Positions 1-6,339 of a stretch of DNA of 6,339 nt are shown one piece after another; within the stretch, counting starts at the first letter, position 1, and each line of letters begins with the position of its first letter. Below the pieces are notes generated by a model, which saw only the letters and a list, made by a program, of their open reading frames with translations, ran no database searches and was not told the DNA's origin. The position numbers and the translations under genes are program-made. Source of the stretch: Hyphomicrobiaceae bacterium UBA4460 (GTDB lineage Bacteria; Pseudomonadota; Alphaproteobacteria; Rhizobiales; Methyloligellaceae); NCBI GenBank assembly GCA_002390155.1, contig DGOS01000081.1, forward strand, positions 1 through 6,339, given 5' to 3'.

Positions 1-292
1 CTCGGCGACCAAGGGGGCGGTGTCTGCTCTGTCTCGCAGTCTGGCGGTGGAGTATGCGGCCTACGGCATCCGCGTGAACACGCTGCTGCCAGGTTATGTG
101 GAGACGGCCTTGATCGGGCGGTTTCTGTCCAATCCGATGATCGCCAAGGCGCTGCTTACGCAAACGCCGCTGCGGCGTTTCGGAAAACCTGAGGACATCG
201 CCAACGCGGCGCTGTTCCTCGCCTCCGACGAGGCGGCCTATATTACCGGCGCCGCGCTCAACGTCGACGGCGGCATGCAGACGACGCTTTAG
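1..292 (+). CDS. Short-chain dehydrogenase/reductase (SDR), C-terminal part
   Basis: This is the 3' end of a classical SDR, an NAD(P)(H)-dependent oxidoreductase with a Rossmann fold. The reading frame is already open at base 2 and begins S-A-T-K-G-A-V. This places the catalytic lysine of the YxxxK motif at codon 4, and base 1 (c) fits the third base of the preceding tyrosine codon (TAC). Next come the conserved helix SRSLAVEYAAYGIRVN, the PG turn (LLPGYVETAL), the substrate-loop region PLRRFGKPEDIANAALFLAS and the C-terminal NVDGG motif, all typical of FabG-like family members of about 250 residues. About 96 residues are visible, so the cofactor-binding half and the true start lie upstream. 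A GTG at 20 could be mistaken for a start, but the homologous frame continues upstream of it. The substrate cannot be told from this part. The stop codon (290-292) overlaps the stop of the opposing gene. Confidence 0.92.
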   Translation, partial: SATKGAVSALSRSLAVEYAAYGIRVNTLLPGYVETALIGRFLSNPMIAKALLTQTPLRRFGKPEDIANAALFLASDEAAYITGAALNVDGGMQTTL

Positions 293-1437
293 GCTTTCTC
301 CGCAGGTGACATCTGGGTTTCCTCGACGAGTTCGTCGACCACGGCAATGAGCGCCGCATGCTCGGTGCCGCCCAGTGCCTTCGCCTCCTCGTAGCGGGCC
401 AGCTGGCGGTCCGCACTCGTGCCACGTTGGAGTATCGTGCGCACATGGGCGATTTCGGCAGAGCAGTCGAAATGAGCCGCGTCCTCGGCCACGAGCTCGA
501 AGAGCTCTTCCATGAGATCGGAGAATGGAACCACGGCGCCCTTGCCGAAGTCCACCATGCCTTTCTCGATACCGTAGCGCTGCGCGCGCCAACGGTTCTC
601 GCGGATGAGAAAGGGCGGGTAGTGGCGCCAGCGCTTGTTCTCGCGGCGCAAGCGATAGAGAAGCCGCAGGATGCACAGATATAACGCGGCGATGGCGACC
701 GCGTCATCGATCCGCGGGCAGACGTCGGTGATGCGCATCTCGAGCGTGGGGAAGCGCGCCGACGGGCGCATGTCCCACCATAGCTTCGATGCGTCCTCTA
801 TAAGGCCCGCGCTGACCAGAAGCTCGATAGTGCGTTCGTACTCGCTGTAGCTCGAAAACTTGTGGGGCAGGCCGGTACGCGGCAACTCGTCGAAGATCGA
901 GAGGCGGTAGGACTTAAGACCAGTCTGCACGCCCTGCCAAAAAGGTGACGACGTCGAAAGTGCCAAGAGGTGCGGCAGGAAGTAGGGGGCCTGACCAAGA
1001 AGGTCGATCCGCAGATCATCGTCCTCGATCCCCACATGCACGTGCATGCCGCAAATCAGGAGACGGCGGCCCACATGCTGCAAGTCCCTGGCGATGACGT
1101 TGTAGCGCTCTTTGTCGGTGTGGTGCTGGCTTTCCCAGGAAGCGAACGGGTGGGTCGATGCGGCGATCGGCGCTAACCCGAATTCGCCGGAGATGGCACC
1201 GATGGTGGAGCGAAGTTCGACAAGCTGATCGCGCGCCTCTTGCACGGACCTGCACACATGCGTTCCGACTTCAATCTGCGAGCGCAGGAACTCAGGGCTC
1301 ACCTGGCCGCGCAGCGCCTCTTCTGCCTTGGCAAGAAGCGCCGGCGGCTGCTCCGGTGCGAGGTCGCGCGTCTCCTTGTCGACAAGGAGATATTCCTCCT
1401 CGATGCCGATCGTGAATGTCGGTTCCGGAATCGCCAT
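289..1437 (-). CDS. YbdK-type carboxylate-amine ligase (GCS2 family)
   Basis: This 382-residue protein belongs to the glutamate-cysteine ligase type 2 family, the group of Escherichia coli YbdK (about 370 residues). These soluble enzymes activate a carboxylate with ATP and join it to an amine; YbdK itself has only weak gamma-glutamylcysteine ligase activity, so the natural substrate is unknown. Visible family motifs are GIEEEYLLVD (residues 11-20, catalytic/metal-binding acids), QIEVGTHVC (54-62), CGMHVHVGI (129-137), WWDMRPSARFPTLEMRITDVC (220-240; substrate and metal site) and RENRWRAQRYG (279-289). The ATG is the only good start: a TGA stands in frame two codons upstream. No clear Shine-Dalgarno precedes it, which fits translation from a shared transcript with the transporter gene 48 bp upstream. 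The C-terminus overlaps the SDR gene tail to tail by 4 bp. The family assignment is firm; a role in glutathione synthesis should not be assumed. Confidence 0.93.
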   Translation of the reverse strand: MAIPEPTFTIGIEEEYLLVDKETRDLAPEQPPALLAKAEEALRGQVSPEFLRSQIEVGTHVCRSVQEARDQLVELRSTIGAISGEFGLAPIAASTHPFASWESQHHTDKERYNVIARDLQHVGRRLLICGMHVHVGIEDDDLRIDLLGQAPYFLPHLLALSTSSPFWQGVQTGLKSYRLSIFDELPRTGLPHKFSSYSEYERTIELLVSAGLIEDASKLWWDMRPSARFPTLEMRITDVCPRIDDAVAIAALYLCILRLLYRLRRENKRWRHYPPFLIRENRWRAQRYGIEKGMVDFGKGAVVPFSDLMEELFELVAEDAAHFDCSAEIAHVRTILQRGTSADRQLARYEEAKALGGTEHAALIAVVDELVEETQMSPAEKA

Positions 1438-1485
1438 GGGTCACACTGTTGCACAATCGATGTGGCTGCGGGAGAGCCTAAGGCG

Positions 1486-2208
1486 TCAGACAATCCCTCT
1501 CAGCAGATGGCCGATGAAATAGGCGACGCTCGCCGCAAGCATGCCGATGGCGAGTGTCTCAAGACCGGCGAGCCACCATGACTTGGGGGACCAGCGGCTA
1601 CGCACCGAGCCGATCGCGAAAAAGGTGACGCCGGCCATGACGGCAGACGGCAATTCCGGCGCGGTCATTCCGGCCACATAGGGAAGAAGAGGGACGCTGC
1701 CGCACAGCACGAATGCGCCGAAGGTATAGAGCGCCGCGTGGACGGGTGAGCGGGTCACGGCGGGCATGCCGTGCTCCTCCGCCATCATCATGTCGATCCA
1801 CTGGTCGCGATGCTTGGTGATGACGTCGACGGCGGACTCCAGCGCCTCGCCCTTAAATCCCTTGGCCTGGAAGATCTGGCGGATCTCCTCGCGCTCGCCT
1901 TCGGGCGCGAGCTCGATATGGCGTTCCTCCATGTGGCGGAGTTGCTGATACTCGTCGTATTCCGCCTTGGTGCCCGTGTAGTTACCGGCCGCCATGGAGA
2001 AGCCGTCCGCCAAGAGATTGGCCAACCCAAGAACGATCACGACCGTGGCCGACAGCTCGGCGCCAACGACGCCCGCCATGATGGCGAAGGTGGTGACGGT
2101 GCCGTCGATGCCGCCATAGACCCAGTCGCGCAAATAGCTGACGCGGGGCCCGTGGCGGAGCCGTTTGGCGATCGCGCCGGGCGTGTGACTGTGCTCCAGC
2201 CGAGGCAA
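1486..2208 (-). CDS. VIT1/CCC1-family iron/manganese transporter
   Basis: This 240-residue inner-membrane protein belongs to the vacuolar iron transporter (VIT1/CCC1) family, which moves Fe2+ and/or Mn2+ out of the cytosol, probably by proton exchange. About five hydrophobic segments are visible near residues 29-49, 53-73, 157-178, 184-203 and 213-236. TM1 carries the family signature [13 protein letters not shown] and TM2 carries [11 protein letters not shown]35 and M72 are candidates for the pore aspartate and methionine described in plant VIT1. The charged stretch at 80-150 between TM2 and TM3 is the cytosolic metal-binding domain, rich in glutamate (E94, E95, E99, E105, E107, E108, E144, E145) with M140-M142. 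C-terminal GSVRSRWS is also typical. The start is TTG, chosen because GGAAGGA lies 8 nt upstream and the N-terminus matches the HSHTP...[16 protein letters not shown] form of bacterial homologues. The gene probably forms an operon with the ligase downstream. The metal preferred cannot be read from the sequence. Confidence 0.92.
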   Translation of the reverse strand: MPRLEHSHTPGAIAKRLRHGPRVSYLRDWVYGGIDGTVTTFAIMAGVVGAELSATVVIVLGLANLLADGFSMAAGNYTGTKAEYDEYQQLRHMEERHIELAPEGEREEIRQIFQAKGFKGEALESAVDVITKHRDQWIDMMMAEEHGMPAVTRSPVHAALYTFGAFVLCGSVPLLPYVAGMTAPELPSAVMAGVTFFAIGSVRSRWSPKSWWLAGLETLAIGMLAASVAYFIGHLLRGIV

Positions 2209-2216
2209 AATCTTTT

Positions 2217-2223
2217 TCCTTCC
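2217..2223 (-). promoter_or_regulatory. Shine-Dalgarno GGAAGGA for the TTG-started transporter
   Basis: Read on the minus strand, GGAAGGA is followed by an 8-nt A-rich spacer and then TTG at 2206-2208. No ATG or GTG lies in frame near this site, so the ribosome binding site decides the rare TTG start of the VIT1/CCC1 gene. An ATT codon directly before the TTG is a much less likely start. Confidence 0.65.
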
Positions 2224-2326
2224 AACGGCCTTAAGGATTATGGGGCAAGCTTGGCTTGGGTCGGCAAAGGCCGCAAGGCCGCCTAGCCACAGTCATTTCA
2301 ATCGCTTATATAGCGGGGACTTAAGT

Positions 2327-2330
2327 GGAG
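2327..2330 (+). promoter_or_regulatory. Shine-Dalgarno GGAG before DAHP synthase
   Basis: GGAG stands 9 nt before the ATG at 2340. A TGA at 2334-2336 is in frame with that ATG, so no longer start is possible on this side, and the two facts together fix the start codon. Confidence 0.7.
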
Positions 2331-2339
2331 AGTTGAAGA

Positions 2340-3731
2340 ATGTCATCGCGTTGGACCCCTGATAGCTGGCGGACGAAACCCATTGAGCAGGTTCCGGTTT
2401 ACATGGACCCGGCCGCGCTCGCCGAGGTCGAGGACCAGCTTGCCTCGTTCCCGCCGCTCGTTTTTGCAGGCGAGGCGCGGGAGCTGAAGGCCAAGCTTGC
2501 CCGCGTCGCGCAAGGGGAGGGCTTTTTGCTCCAGGGCGGAGATTGCGCCGAGAGCTTTGCCGAGCACGGGCCGGACACAATCCGCGACTTCTTCCGCGTA
2601 TTCCTGCAGATGGCGGTGGTGCTGACCTATGCCGGCGGATCGCCGGTGGTGAAGGTCGGCCGCATCGCCGGTCAGTTCGCTAAGCCGCGTTCGGCGCCGA
2701 CCGAGACGCAAGACGGCATCGAGCTGCCGAGCTATCGCGGCGACATCATCAACGGCATTGATTTCACCGAGGAGTCCCGCTCGCCGGATCCGCAGCGCAT
2801 GCACATGGGCTATCGCCAGGCGGCGGCGACGCTGAACCTGCTGCGCGCGTTCGCCCAAGGCGGCTACGCCAACCTGGAGCACGTGCATCAGTGGAATCTC
2901 GGCTTCGTCGCCGATAGCCCCGCCGGTCACCGCTACCAGGAGCTCTCCGATCATATCGCGGAGACGCTGCGCTTCATGCGTGCGATCGGGCTGACGCCGG
3001 AGAACACGTCGCAGCTTCGCTCGACGAGCCTTTATACGAGCCACGAGGCGTTGCTGCTCGGCTACGAGCAGGCGTTGACGCGCGTCGATTCCACGTCAGG
3101 CGATTGGTACGCTACGTCGGGCCACTTTTTATGGGCGGGCGATCGCACGCGCCAGCTCGACCACGCGCATCTGGATTATCTGCGCGGCGTCAAGAATCCG
3201 ATTGGCGTGAAGATCGGCCCGAGCATGACGCCGGATGAGTTGATAAAGATGATCGACCTTTTGAGCCCGCAGAACGAGCCGGGTCGGCTGACGCTGATTT
3301 GCCGCTTCGGCGCCGACAAGGTCGGCGATCACCTGCCGGCGCTGATCCGCGCAGTGGAACGCGAGGGCAAATCCGTGGTGTGGGCTTGCGATCCAATGCA
3401 CGGCAACACGATCAAGGCGGCCAGCGGCTACAAGACGCGGCCCTTCGATCTGATCCTGAAAGAGGTCGAGGCCTTCTTCGACATTCACCGGAGCGAAGGC
3501 ACGCATGCGGGCGGCCTGCACGTTGAAATGACCGGAAGCAACGTCACCGAATGCGTGGGTGGCGCCAAGGCGCTGACCGATGCGGATTTGTCGGACCGCT
3601 ACCACACCCATTGCGATCCCCGGTTGAACGCCGATCAGTCGATCGAGCTTGCCTTTATCGTAGCCGAGCGCCTGCGGCGGGAGCGGGAAGAGCATCCGCA
3701 GCCCGAAATATCCATCGCGGCTGGCGAATAA
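2340..3731 (+). CDS. Class II 3-deoxy-D-arabino-heptulosonate 7-phosphate (DAHP) synthase
   Basis: This cytosolic enzyme condenses phosphoenolpyruvate with erythrose 4-phosphate to DAHP, the first step of the shikimate pathway to aromatic amino acids. The 463 residues match the usual length of the plant/mycobacterial class II family (Mycobacterium tuberculosis enzyme 462). Metal ligands are all present: C69 in [10 protein letters not shown]354 in DPMHGNT, E396 in HVEMTG and D426 in HCDPRLN. From memory of the M. tuberculosis numbering these lie at a near-constant offset from C87, H369, E411 and D441. PEP/phosphate-binding parts are [12 protein letters not shown] (R108), R269, GVKIGPS (K291) and CRFG (R322). 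It differs in sequence from the class I AroF/G/H enzymes of E. coli, so I give no gene symbol. Whether it responds to aromatic amino acids cannot be seen. It is the first gene of a plus-strand run, 49 bp before nadE, with its own promoter region upstream. Confidence 0.97.
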   Translation: MSSRWTPDSWRTKPIEQVPVYMDPAALAEVEDQLASFPPLVFAGEARELKAKLARVAQGEGFLLQGGDCAESFAEHGPDTIRDFFRVFLQMAVVLTYAGGSPVVKVGRIAGQFAKPRSAPTETQDGIELPSYRGDIINGIDFTEESRSPDPQRMHMGYRQAAATLNLLRAFAQGGYANLEHVHQWNLGFVADSPAGHRYQELSDHIAETLRFMRAIGLTPENTSQLRSTSLYTSHEALLLGYEQALTRVDSTSGDWYATSGHFLWAGDRTRQLDHAHLDYLRGVKNPIGVKIGPSMTPDELIKMIDLLSPQNEPGRLTLICRFGADKVGDHLPALIRAVEREGKSVVWACDPMHGNTIKAASGYKTRPFDLILKEVEAFFDIHRSEGTHAGGLHVEMTGSNVTECVGGAKALTDADLSDRYHTHCDPRLNADQSIELAFIVAERLRREREEHPQPEISIAAGE

Positions 3732-3746
3732 GGTGGATGTCCGTCT

Positions 3747-3766
3747 GGCGGGCTTGCGCGCCCACC
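3747..3766 (+). other. Possible intercistronic hairpin before nadE
   Basis: In the 49-bp gap between DAHP synthase and nadE, GGCGGGC can pair with GCCCACC across a TTGCGC loop, giving six GC pairs interrupted by one C-A mismatch. No run of T follows, so it does not look like an intrinsic terminator. It could slow the ribosome or affect transcript stability between the genes, or be a chance structure in GC-rich DNA. Confidence 0.3.
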
Positions 3767-3780
3767 GCTAGGTTCGATCC

Positions 3781-5454
3781 ATGACCGGCGACACCAGGAC
3801 CTCATTCAAGCTTGCGTTTGCGCAGCTCAACCCGGTCGTGGGCGATATTGAGGGCAATCTCGATATGGCCCGCAAGGCGCGCGCGTCCTTGGGCAAGGCG
3901 GACGCCGACCTGATCGTGTTCACCGAGCTCTACCTCACGGGCTATCCGCTCGAGGACCTCGTGTTGAAGCCGGCTCTGCAGCTTGCAGCGCGGGAGGCGT
4001 GCCAGGCGTTGGCGCGCGAAACCGCGGACGGTGGCCCGGCGCTGCTCATGGGGCTTCCTTGGGGCGAGGGCGATGCGGTCTACAACGCCGTGGCGCTTCT
4101 TGCCGAGGGCCGCATCGAGGCGGTCCGTTACAAGGTGATCCTGCCGAACTACGGCGTATTCGACGAAAAGCGTGTCTTCGCGTCGGGGCCAATCCCGGCA
4201 CCGATCGAATTCCGTGGCCTGTCTCTCGGCGTGCCGATCTGCGAGGACATCTGGACCGATGAGATTTGCCAGGCGCTGGTCGAGGCCGGCGCCGAAATAC
4301 TCGTCGTGCCGAACGGGTCACCCTATTGGATGGGCAAGCAGGCGACTCGTTATGAGGTAGCTGAAACCCGCGTGGCGGAAACGCGCCGGCCGCTCGCTTA
4401 TCTCAATCAGGTCGGCGGACAGGATGAGCTTGTCTTCGACGGCGGCTCGTTCGTGCTCAATGCCGATGGGGAGCTGGCCGTGCAGCTTCCGGCTTGGGAG
4501 GAGGCGCTTGTCGTCACCGAATGGCGCCGCGAGGATAGCGGCTGGCACTGTCTGACCGAACCGGTCGCGGCCGTGGAGGAAGGCGAGGCTGCCAACTATC
4601 TCGCCTGCGTCGTGGGGCTTCGCGACTATATCGACAAGAACGGTTTTCCGGGCGTTGTGCTCGGCCTTTCGGGTGGCATTGATTCTGCGCTTGTCGCGGT
4701 GATGGCGGTGGATGCGCTGGGCGCGGACCGCGTGCACTGCGTGATGCTGCCGTATGAATACACCAGCCAGGAAAGCTTGAGTGATGCGGAGACCATCGCG
4801 AAGGCGCTCCACGTACGCTACGACATCTTGCCGATCCATGAGGGTGTGGATGGTTTGAGCAAATGCCTGGAAGACGTGCTGCAGGGCGCGCCGGGCGACT
4901 TCACGTTGGAGAATCTTCAGTCGCGTACGCGTGGCACGCTGCTCATGGCGATCTCCAACAAGCTCGGTCCACTCGTGCTGACCACAGGCAACAAATCGGA
5001 AGTGTCCGTGGGATACGCAACGCTCTATGGCGACATGAATGGCGGCTTCAACCCGCTGAAGGATCTCTACAAGGGGCAAGTCTACGCGCTGTCGCGCTAT
5101 CGCAACGTGCATCGGCCCAAAGGGTGTCTTGGGCCGGACGGCTTGATCATTCCGGAAAGCGTGCTGACCAAGGATCCGTCCGCCGAGCTAAAGCCGGGGC
5201 AGCGCGATGTGGATAGTTTGCCGCCATATCCTGTTCTCGACGACATCCTCAATTGCTTGGTTGAGCAGGAGATGCCGGTGCCTGAGATCATCGCGCGCGG
5301 GCATGCGCCGGAGATCGTGAAGAAGGTCGAGAAGATGCTCTATCTCGCCGAGTACAAACGGCGCCAGGCCGCGCCCGGCGTGAAGATCACCGAAAGAAAC
5401 TTCGGCCGCGACCGGCGCTATCCCATCACCAACAAATTCCGCGAGCGGACTTGA
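3781..5454 (+). CDS. nadE: Glutamine-dependent NAD+ synthetase
   Basis: NadE makes NAD+ from nicotinic acid adenine dinucleotide, ATP and glutamine, the last step of NAD biosynthesis, in the cytosol. The 557-residue protein has both expected domains. The N-terminal nitrilase-like glutaminase (about 8-270) carries the catalytic triad E49 (FTEL), K118 ([16 protein letters not shown]) and C154 (VPICEDIW). The C-terminal synthetase (about 272-557) carries the ATP pyrophosphatase P-loop SGGIDSA (297-303), TTGNKSE (401-407), [16 protein letters not shown] (416-431) and the C-terminal [20 protein letters not shown]. Ammonia is thus generated internally, unlike in the short ammonia-dependent NadE. 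The start is fixed by an in-frame TAG at 3769-3771; only a weak AGG (3770-3772) precedes the ATG by 8 nt. It lies 49 bp after DAHP synthase and one base before gltX, so cotranscription with both is likely. Confidence 0.97.
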   Translation: MTGDTRTSFKLAFAQLNPVVGDIEGNLDMARKARASLGKADADLIVFTELYLTGYPLEDLVLKPALQLAAREACQALARETADGGPALLMGLPWGEGDAVYNAVALLAEGRIEAVRYKVILPNYGVFDEKRVFASGPIPAPIEFRGLSLGVPICEDIWTDEICQALVEAGAEILVVPNGSPYWMGKQATRYEVAETRVAETRRPLAYLNQVGGQDELVFDGGSFVLNADGELAVQLPAWEEALVVTEWRREDSGWHCLTEPVAAVEEGEAANYLACVVGLRDYIDKNGFPGVVLGLSGGIDSALVAVMAVDALGADRVHCVMLPYEYTSQESLSDAETIAKALHVRYDILPIHEGVDGLSKCLEDVLQGAPGDFTLENLQSRTRGTLLMAISNKLGPLVLTTGNKSEVSVGYATLYGDMNGGFNPLKDLYKGQVYALSRYRNVHRPKGCLGPDGLIIPESVLTKDPSAELKPGQRDVDSLPPYPVLDDILNCLVEQEMPVPEIIARGHAPEIVKKVEKMLYLAEYKRRQAAPGVKITERNFGRDRRYPITNKFRERT

Positions 5455-5455
5455 G

Positions 5456-6339
5456 ATGACCGTGACCGTCCGTTTTGCGCCGAGCCCGACGGGGCGGCTC
5501 CATGCAGGAAATATCCGCACGGCGCTAATCAACTATCTGTTCGCCCGCAAAGCAGGCGGCAACTTCATCTTGCGCTTGGACGACACCGATAAGGAGCGCT
5601 CGACGGAAGCGTTCGCACGCGGCATCGAGGAGGACGTGTCTTGGCTCGGCATCGAATGGGCGCAGCTCGTCCGCCAGTCGGATCGTCTGGCGCGTTACGA
5701 AGCAGCCGTCGAAAAGCTCAAAGACATGGGACGACTCTATCCGGCCTACGAAACGCCGGAGGAATTGGAGCTAAAGCGCAAGCGGCAGCTCGCGCGCGGC
5801 AAGCCGCCGGTCTACGACCGCGCCGCGTTGAAGCTCTCGGATGAGGACAAGGCGAAGCTTGAGGCGGAAGGCCGCAAGCAACATTGGCGGTTCAAATTGG
5901 AGCCGGGCGATGTCACCTGGGATGACCTGGTGCGCGGCAAGCAGCACGTAGACGCGGGCTCGCTGTCGGACCCGGTGCTGATCCGCGCCGATGGCACCTA
6001 TCTCTACACGCTGCCGAGCGTTGTCGATGACATCGACCTCGGTGTGACCCACGTCATTCGCGGCGAAGATCACGTGGCCAACACGGCGCCGCAAATCCAG
6101 CTCTTTGAGGCGCTTGGGGCGACGTCTCCCGCTTTCGGCCATCACAATCTTCTGGTGGGCGCAGACGGGCAGGCGCTGTCGAAGCGCGATCGTTCGCTCG
6201 CCATCGAGGGGATGCGGGCCGACGGGATCGAGCCGCTCGCGGTCACCAGCTACGCGGCCACGGTCGGGACGTCCGACCCGGTCGCGCCCCATGCCAGTCT
6301 CGATGAGCTGGCGGTGGCTTTCGACTTCGCCAAGCTGTC
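5456..6339 (+). CDS. gltX: Glutamate-tRNA ligase, N-terminal part (cut by window end)
   Basis: This class I aminoacyl-tRNA synthetase attaches glutamate to tRNA(Glu), and possibly to tRNA(Gln) where glutamine is then made by transamidation. 294 codons are visible of a usual 440-480. The protein opens [19 protein letters not shown] (residues 6-24), containing the HIGH-type signature as LHAGN, then the glutamate-site segment [11 protein letters not shown]. The [22 protein letters not shown] region (199-220) follows, and the KMSKS loop appears as ALSKRD (240-245). The cysteines of the zinc-binding insertion of E. coli GltX are absent: the region reads [17 protein letters not shown] (94-110). This is familiar from alphaproteobacterial enzymes, many of which have two gltX copies. 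The length of the catalytic core and the anticodon-domain start rule out the truncated GluQRS as far as visible. The ATG follows the nadE stop by a single base with no strong ribosome site, so translation is probably coupled to nadE. Confidence 0.95.
   Translation, partial: MTVTVRFAPSPTGRLHAGNIRTALINYLFARKAGGNFILRLDDTDKERSTEAFARGIEEDVSWLGIEWAQLVRQSDRLARYEAAVEKLKDMGRLYPAYETPEELELKRKRQLARGKPPVYDRAALKLSDEDKAKLEAEGRKQHWRFKLEPGDVTWDDLVRGKQHVDAGSLSDPVLIRADGTYLYTLPSVVDDIDLGVTHVIRGEDHVANTAPQIQLFEALGATSPAFGHHNLLVGADGQALSKRDRSLAIEGMRADGIEPLAVTSYAATVGTSDPVAPHASLDELAVAFDFAKL

Larger units (their letters stand above)
2209..2339. promoter_or_regulatory. Divergent promoter region between transporter and DAHP synthase
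   Basis: These 131 non-coding bases separate two divergent genes and must hold promoters for both. Toward the DAHP synthase there is an AT-rich TTATAT/TATATA at 2306-2312, a plausible -10 element, inside a small inverted repeat CGCT-TATAT-AGCG (2303-2315); I see no convincing -35 box in front of it. Toward the transporter, on the minus strand, TTGCCG (2262-2267) and CATAAT (2237-2242) form a possible -35/-10 pair, but the 19-nt spacer is long. Two CTTAAG palindromes occur at the two edges (CCTTAAGG 2229-2236 and ACTTAAGT 2319-2326). The existence of promoters here is inferred from gene orientation; the exact boxes are tentative. Confidence 0.45.

Noticed and set aside
258..707. Minus-strand frame of 149 codons overlapping the ligase gene and SDR end
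   Set aside because: It is an alternate frame of the ligase gene, rich in S, R and P with no motif.
1771..2286. Plus-strand open frame of 171 codons across the transporter and the divergent region
   Set aside because: It mirrors the VIT1/CCC1 gene, shows no family features, and its end only reaches into the promoter region by chance lack of stops.
2343..3044. Open frame of 233 codons antisense to DAHP synthase
   Set aside because: It is a shadow of the strongly conserved DAHP synthase, with arginine-rich low-complexity content and no known motif; the similar antisense frame at 3129-3695 is rejected for the same reason.
3747..3766. Intrinsic terminator after DAHP synthase
   Set aside because: The hairpin has no following T run and sits just before nadE, so I list it only as a possible structure.
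4318..5112. Open frame of 264 codons antisense to nadE
   Set aside because: It lies fully inside nadE, has no recognisable domain and is rich in the R, A, H and Q runs expected when a GC-rich gene is read on its other strand. nadE has intact motifs throughout.
1..6339. Novel defence, mobile or biosynthetic system
   Set aside because: All six genes fall in well-known families with intact motifs; no transposase, integrase, direct-repeat array, tRNA-edge or strange composition was seen.

Overview
The window is a GC-rich (roughly 60 % or more, by eye) piece of bacterial chromosome. Its gene content points to an alphaproteobacterium, probably of the Hyphomicrobiales/Rhizobiales group. The evidence is a class II DAHP synthase, a glutamine-dependent NAD synthetase of about 560 residues, a glutamate-tRNA ligase of the alphaproteobacterial type without zinc-binding cysteines, and a VIT/CCC1 protein with the HSHTP...[19 protein letters not shown] style of N-terminus. 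This placement rests on recalled family features, not on a database search.

Layout. Bases 1-292 (+) hold the C-terminal third of a short-chain dehydrogenase/reductase whose start lies outside the window. It meets head-on the end of a YbdK-type carboxylate-amine ligase (289-1437, -), and the two stop codons overlap by four bases. Upstream of the ligase on the same strand, 48 bp away, is a VIT1/CCC1-family membrane transporter (1486-2208, -) that starts with TTG behind a strong Shine-Dalgarno. These two minus-strand genes look like a small operon. A divergent intergenic region of 131 bp (2209-2339) separates them from a plus-strand run: class II DAHP synthase (2340-3731), NAD synthetase nadE (3781-5454) and glutamate-tRNA ligase gltX (from 5456, cut by the window end). 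nadE and gltX are one base apart.

How the genes work together. The plus-strand run is core metabolism: entry into the shikimate pathway, the last step of NAD+ synthesis, and charging of tRNA with glutamate. NadE releases glutamate from glutamine and GltX uses glutamate, but the grouping more likely reflects shared housekeeping expression than a dedicated pathway. The minus-strand pair combines probable Fe/Mn export or handling with a gamma-glutamyl-type ATP-dependent ligase; a stress or metal-homeostasis link is possible but unproven.

All six genes have intact motifs and recognisable families. I see no mobile element, CRISPR array, tRNA, rRNA, phage gene or sign of a new system. Apart from the 131-bp divergent region there is no non-coding stretch longer than 49 bp. 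The points worth a second look are small: the stop-codon overlap, the TTG start, the one-base nadE/gltX junction, the zinc-less GltX with a variant KMSKS loop, a hairpin before nadE, and the divergent promoter region.
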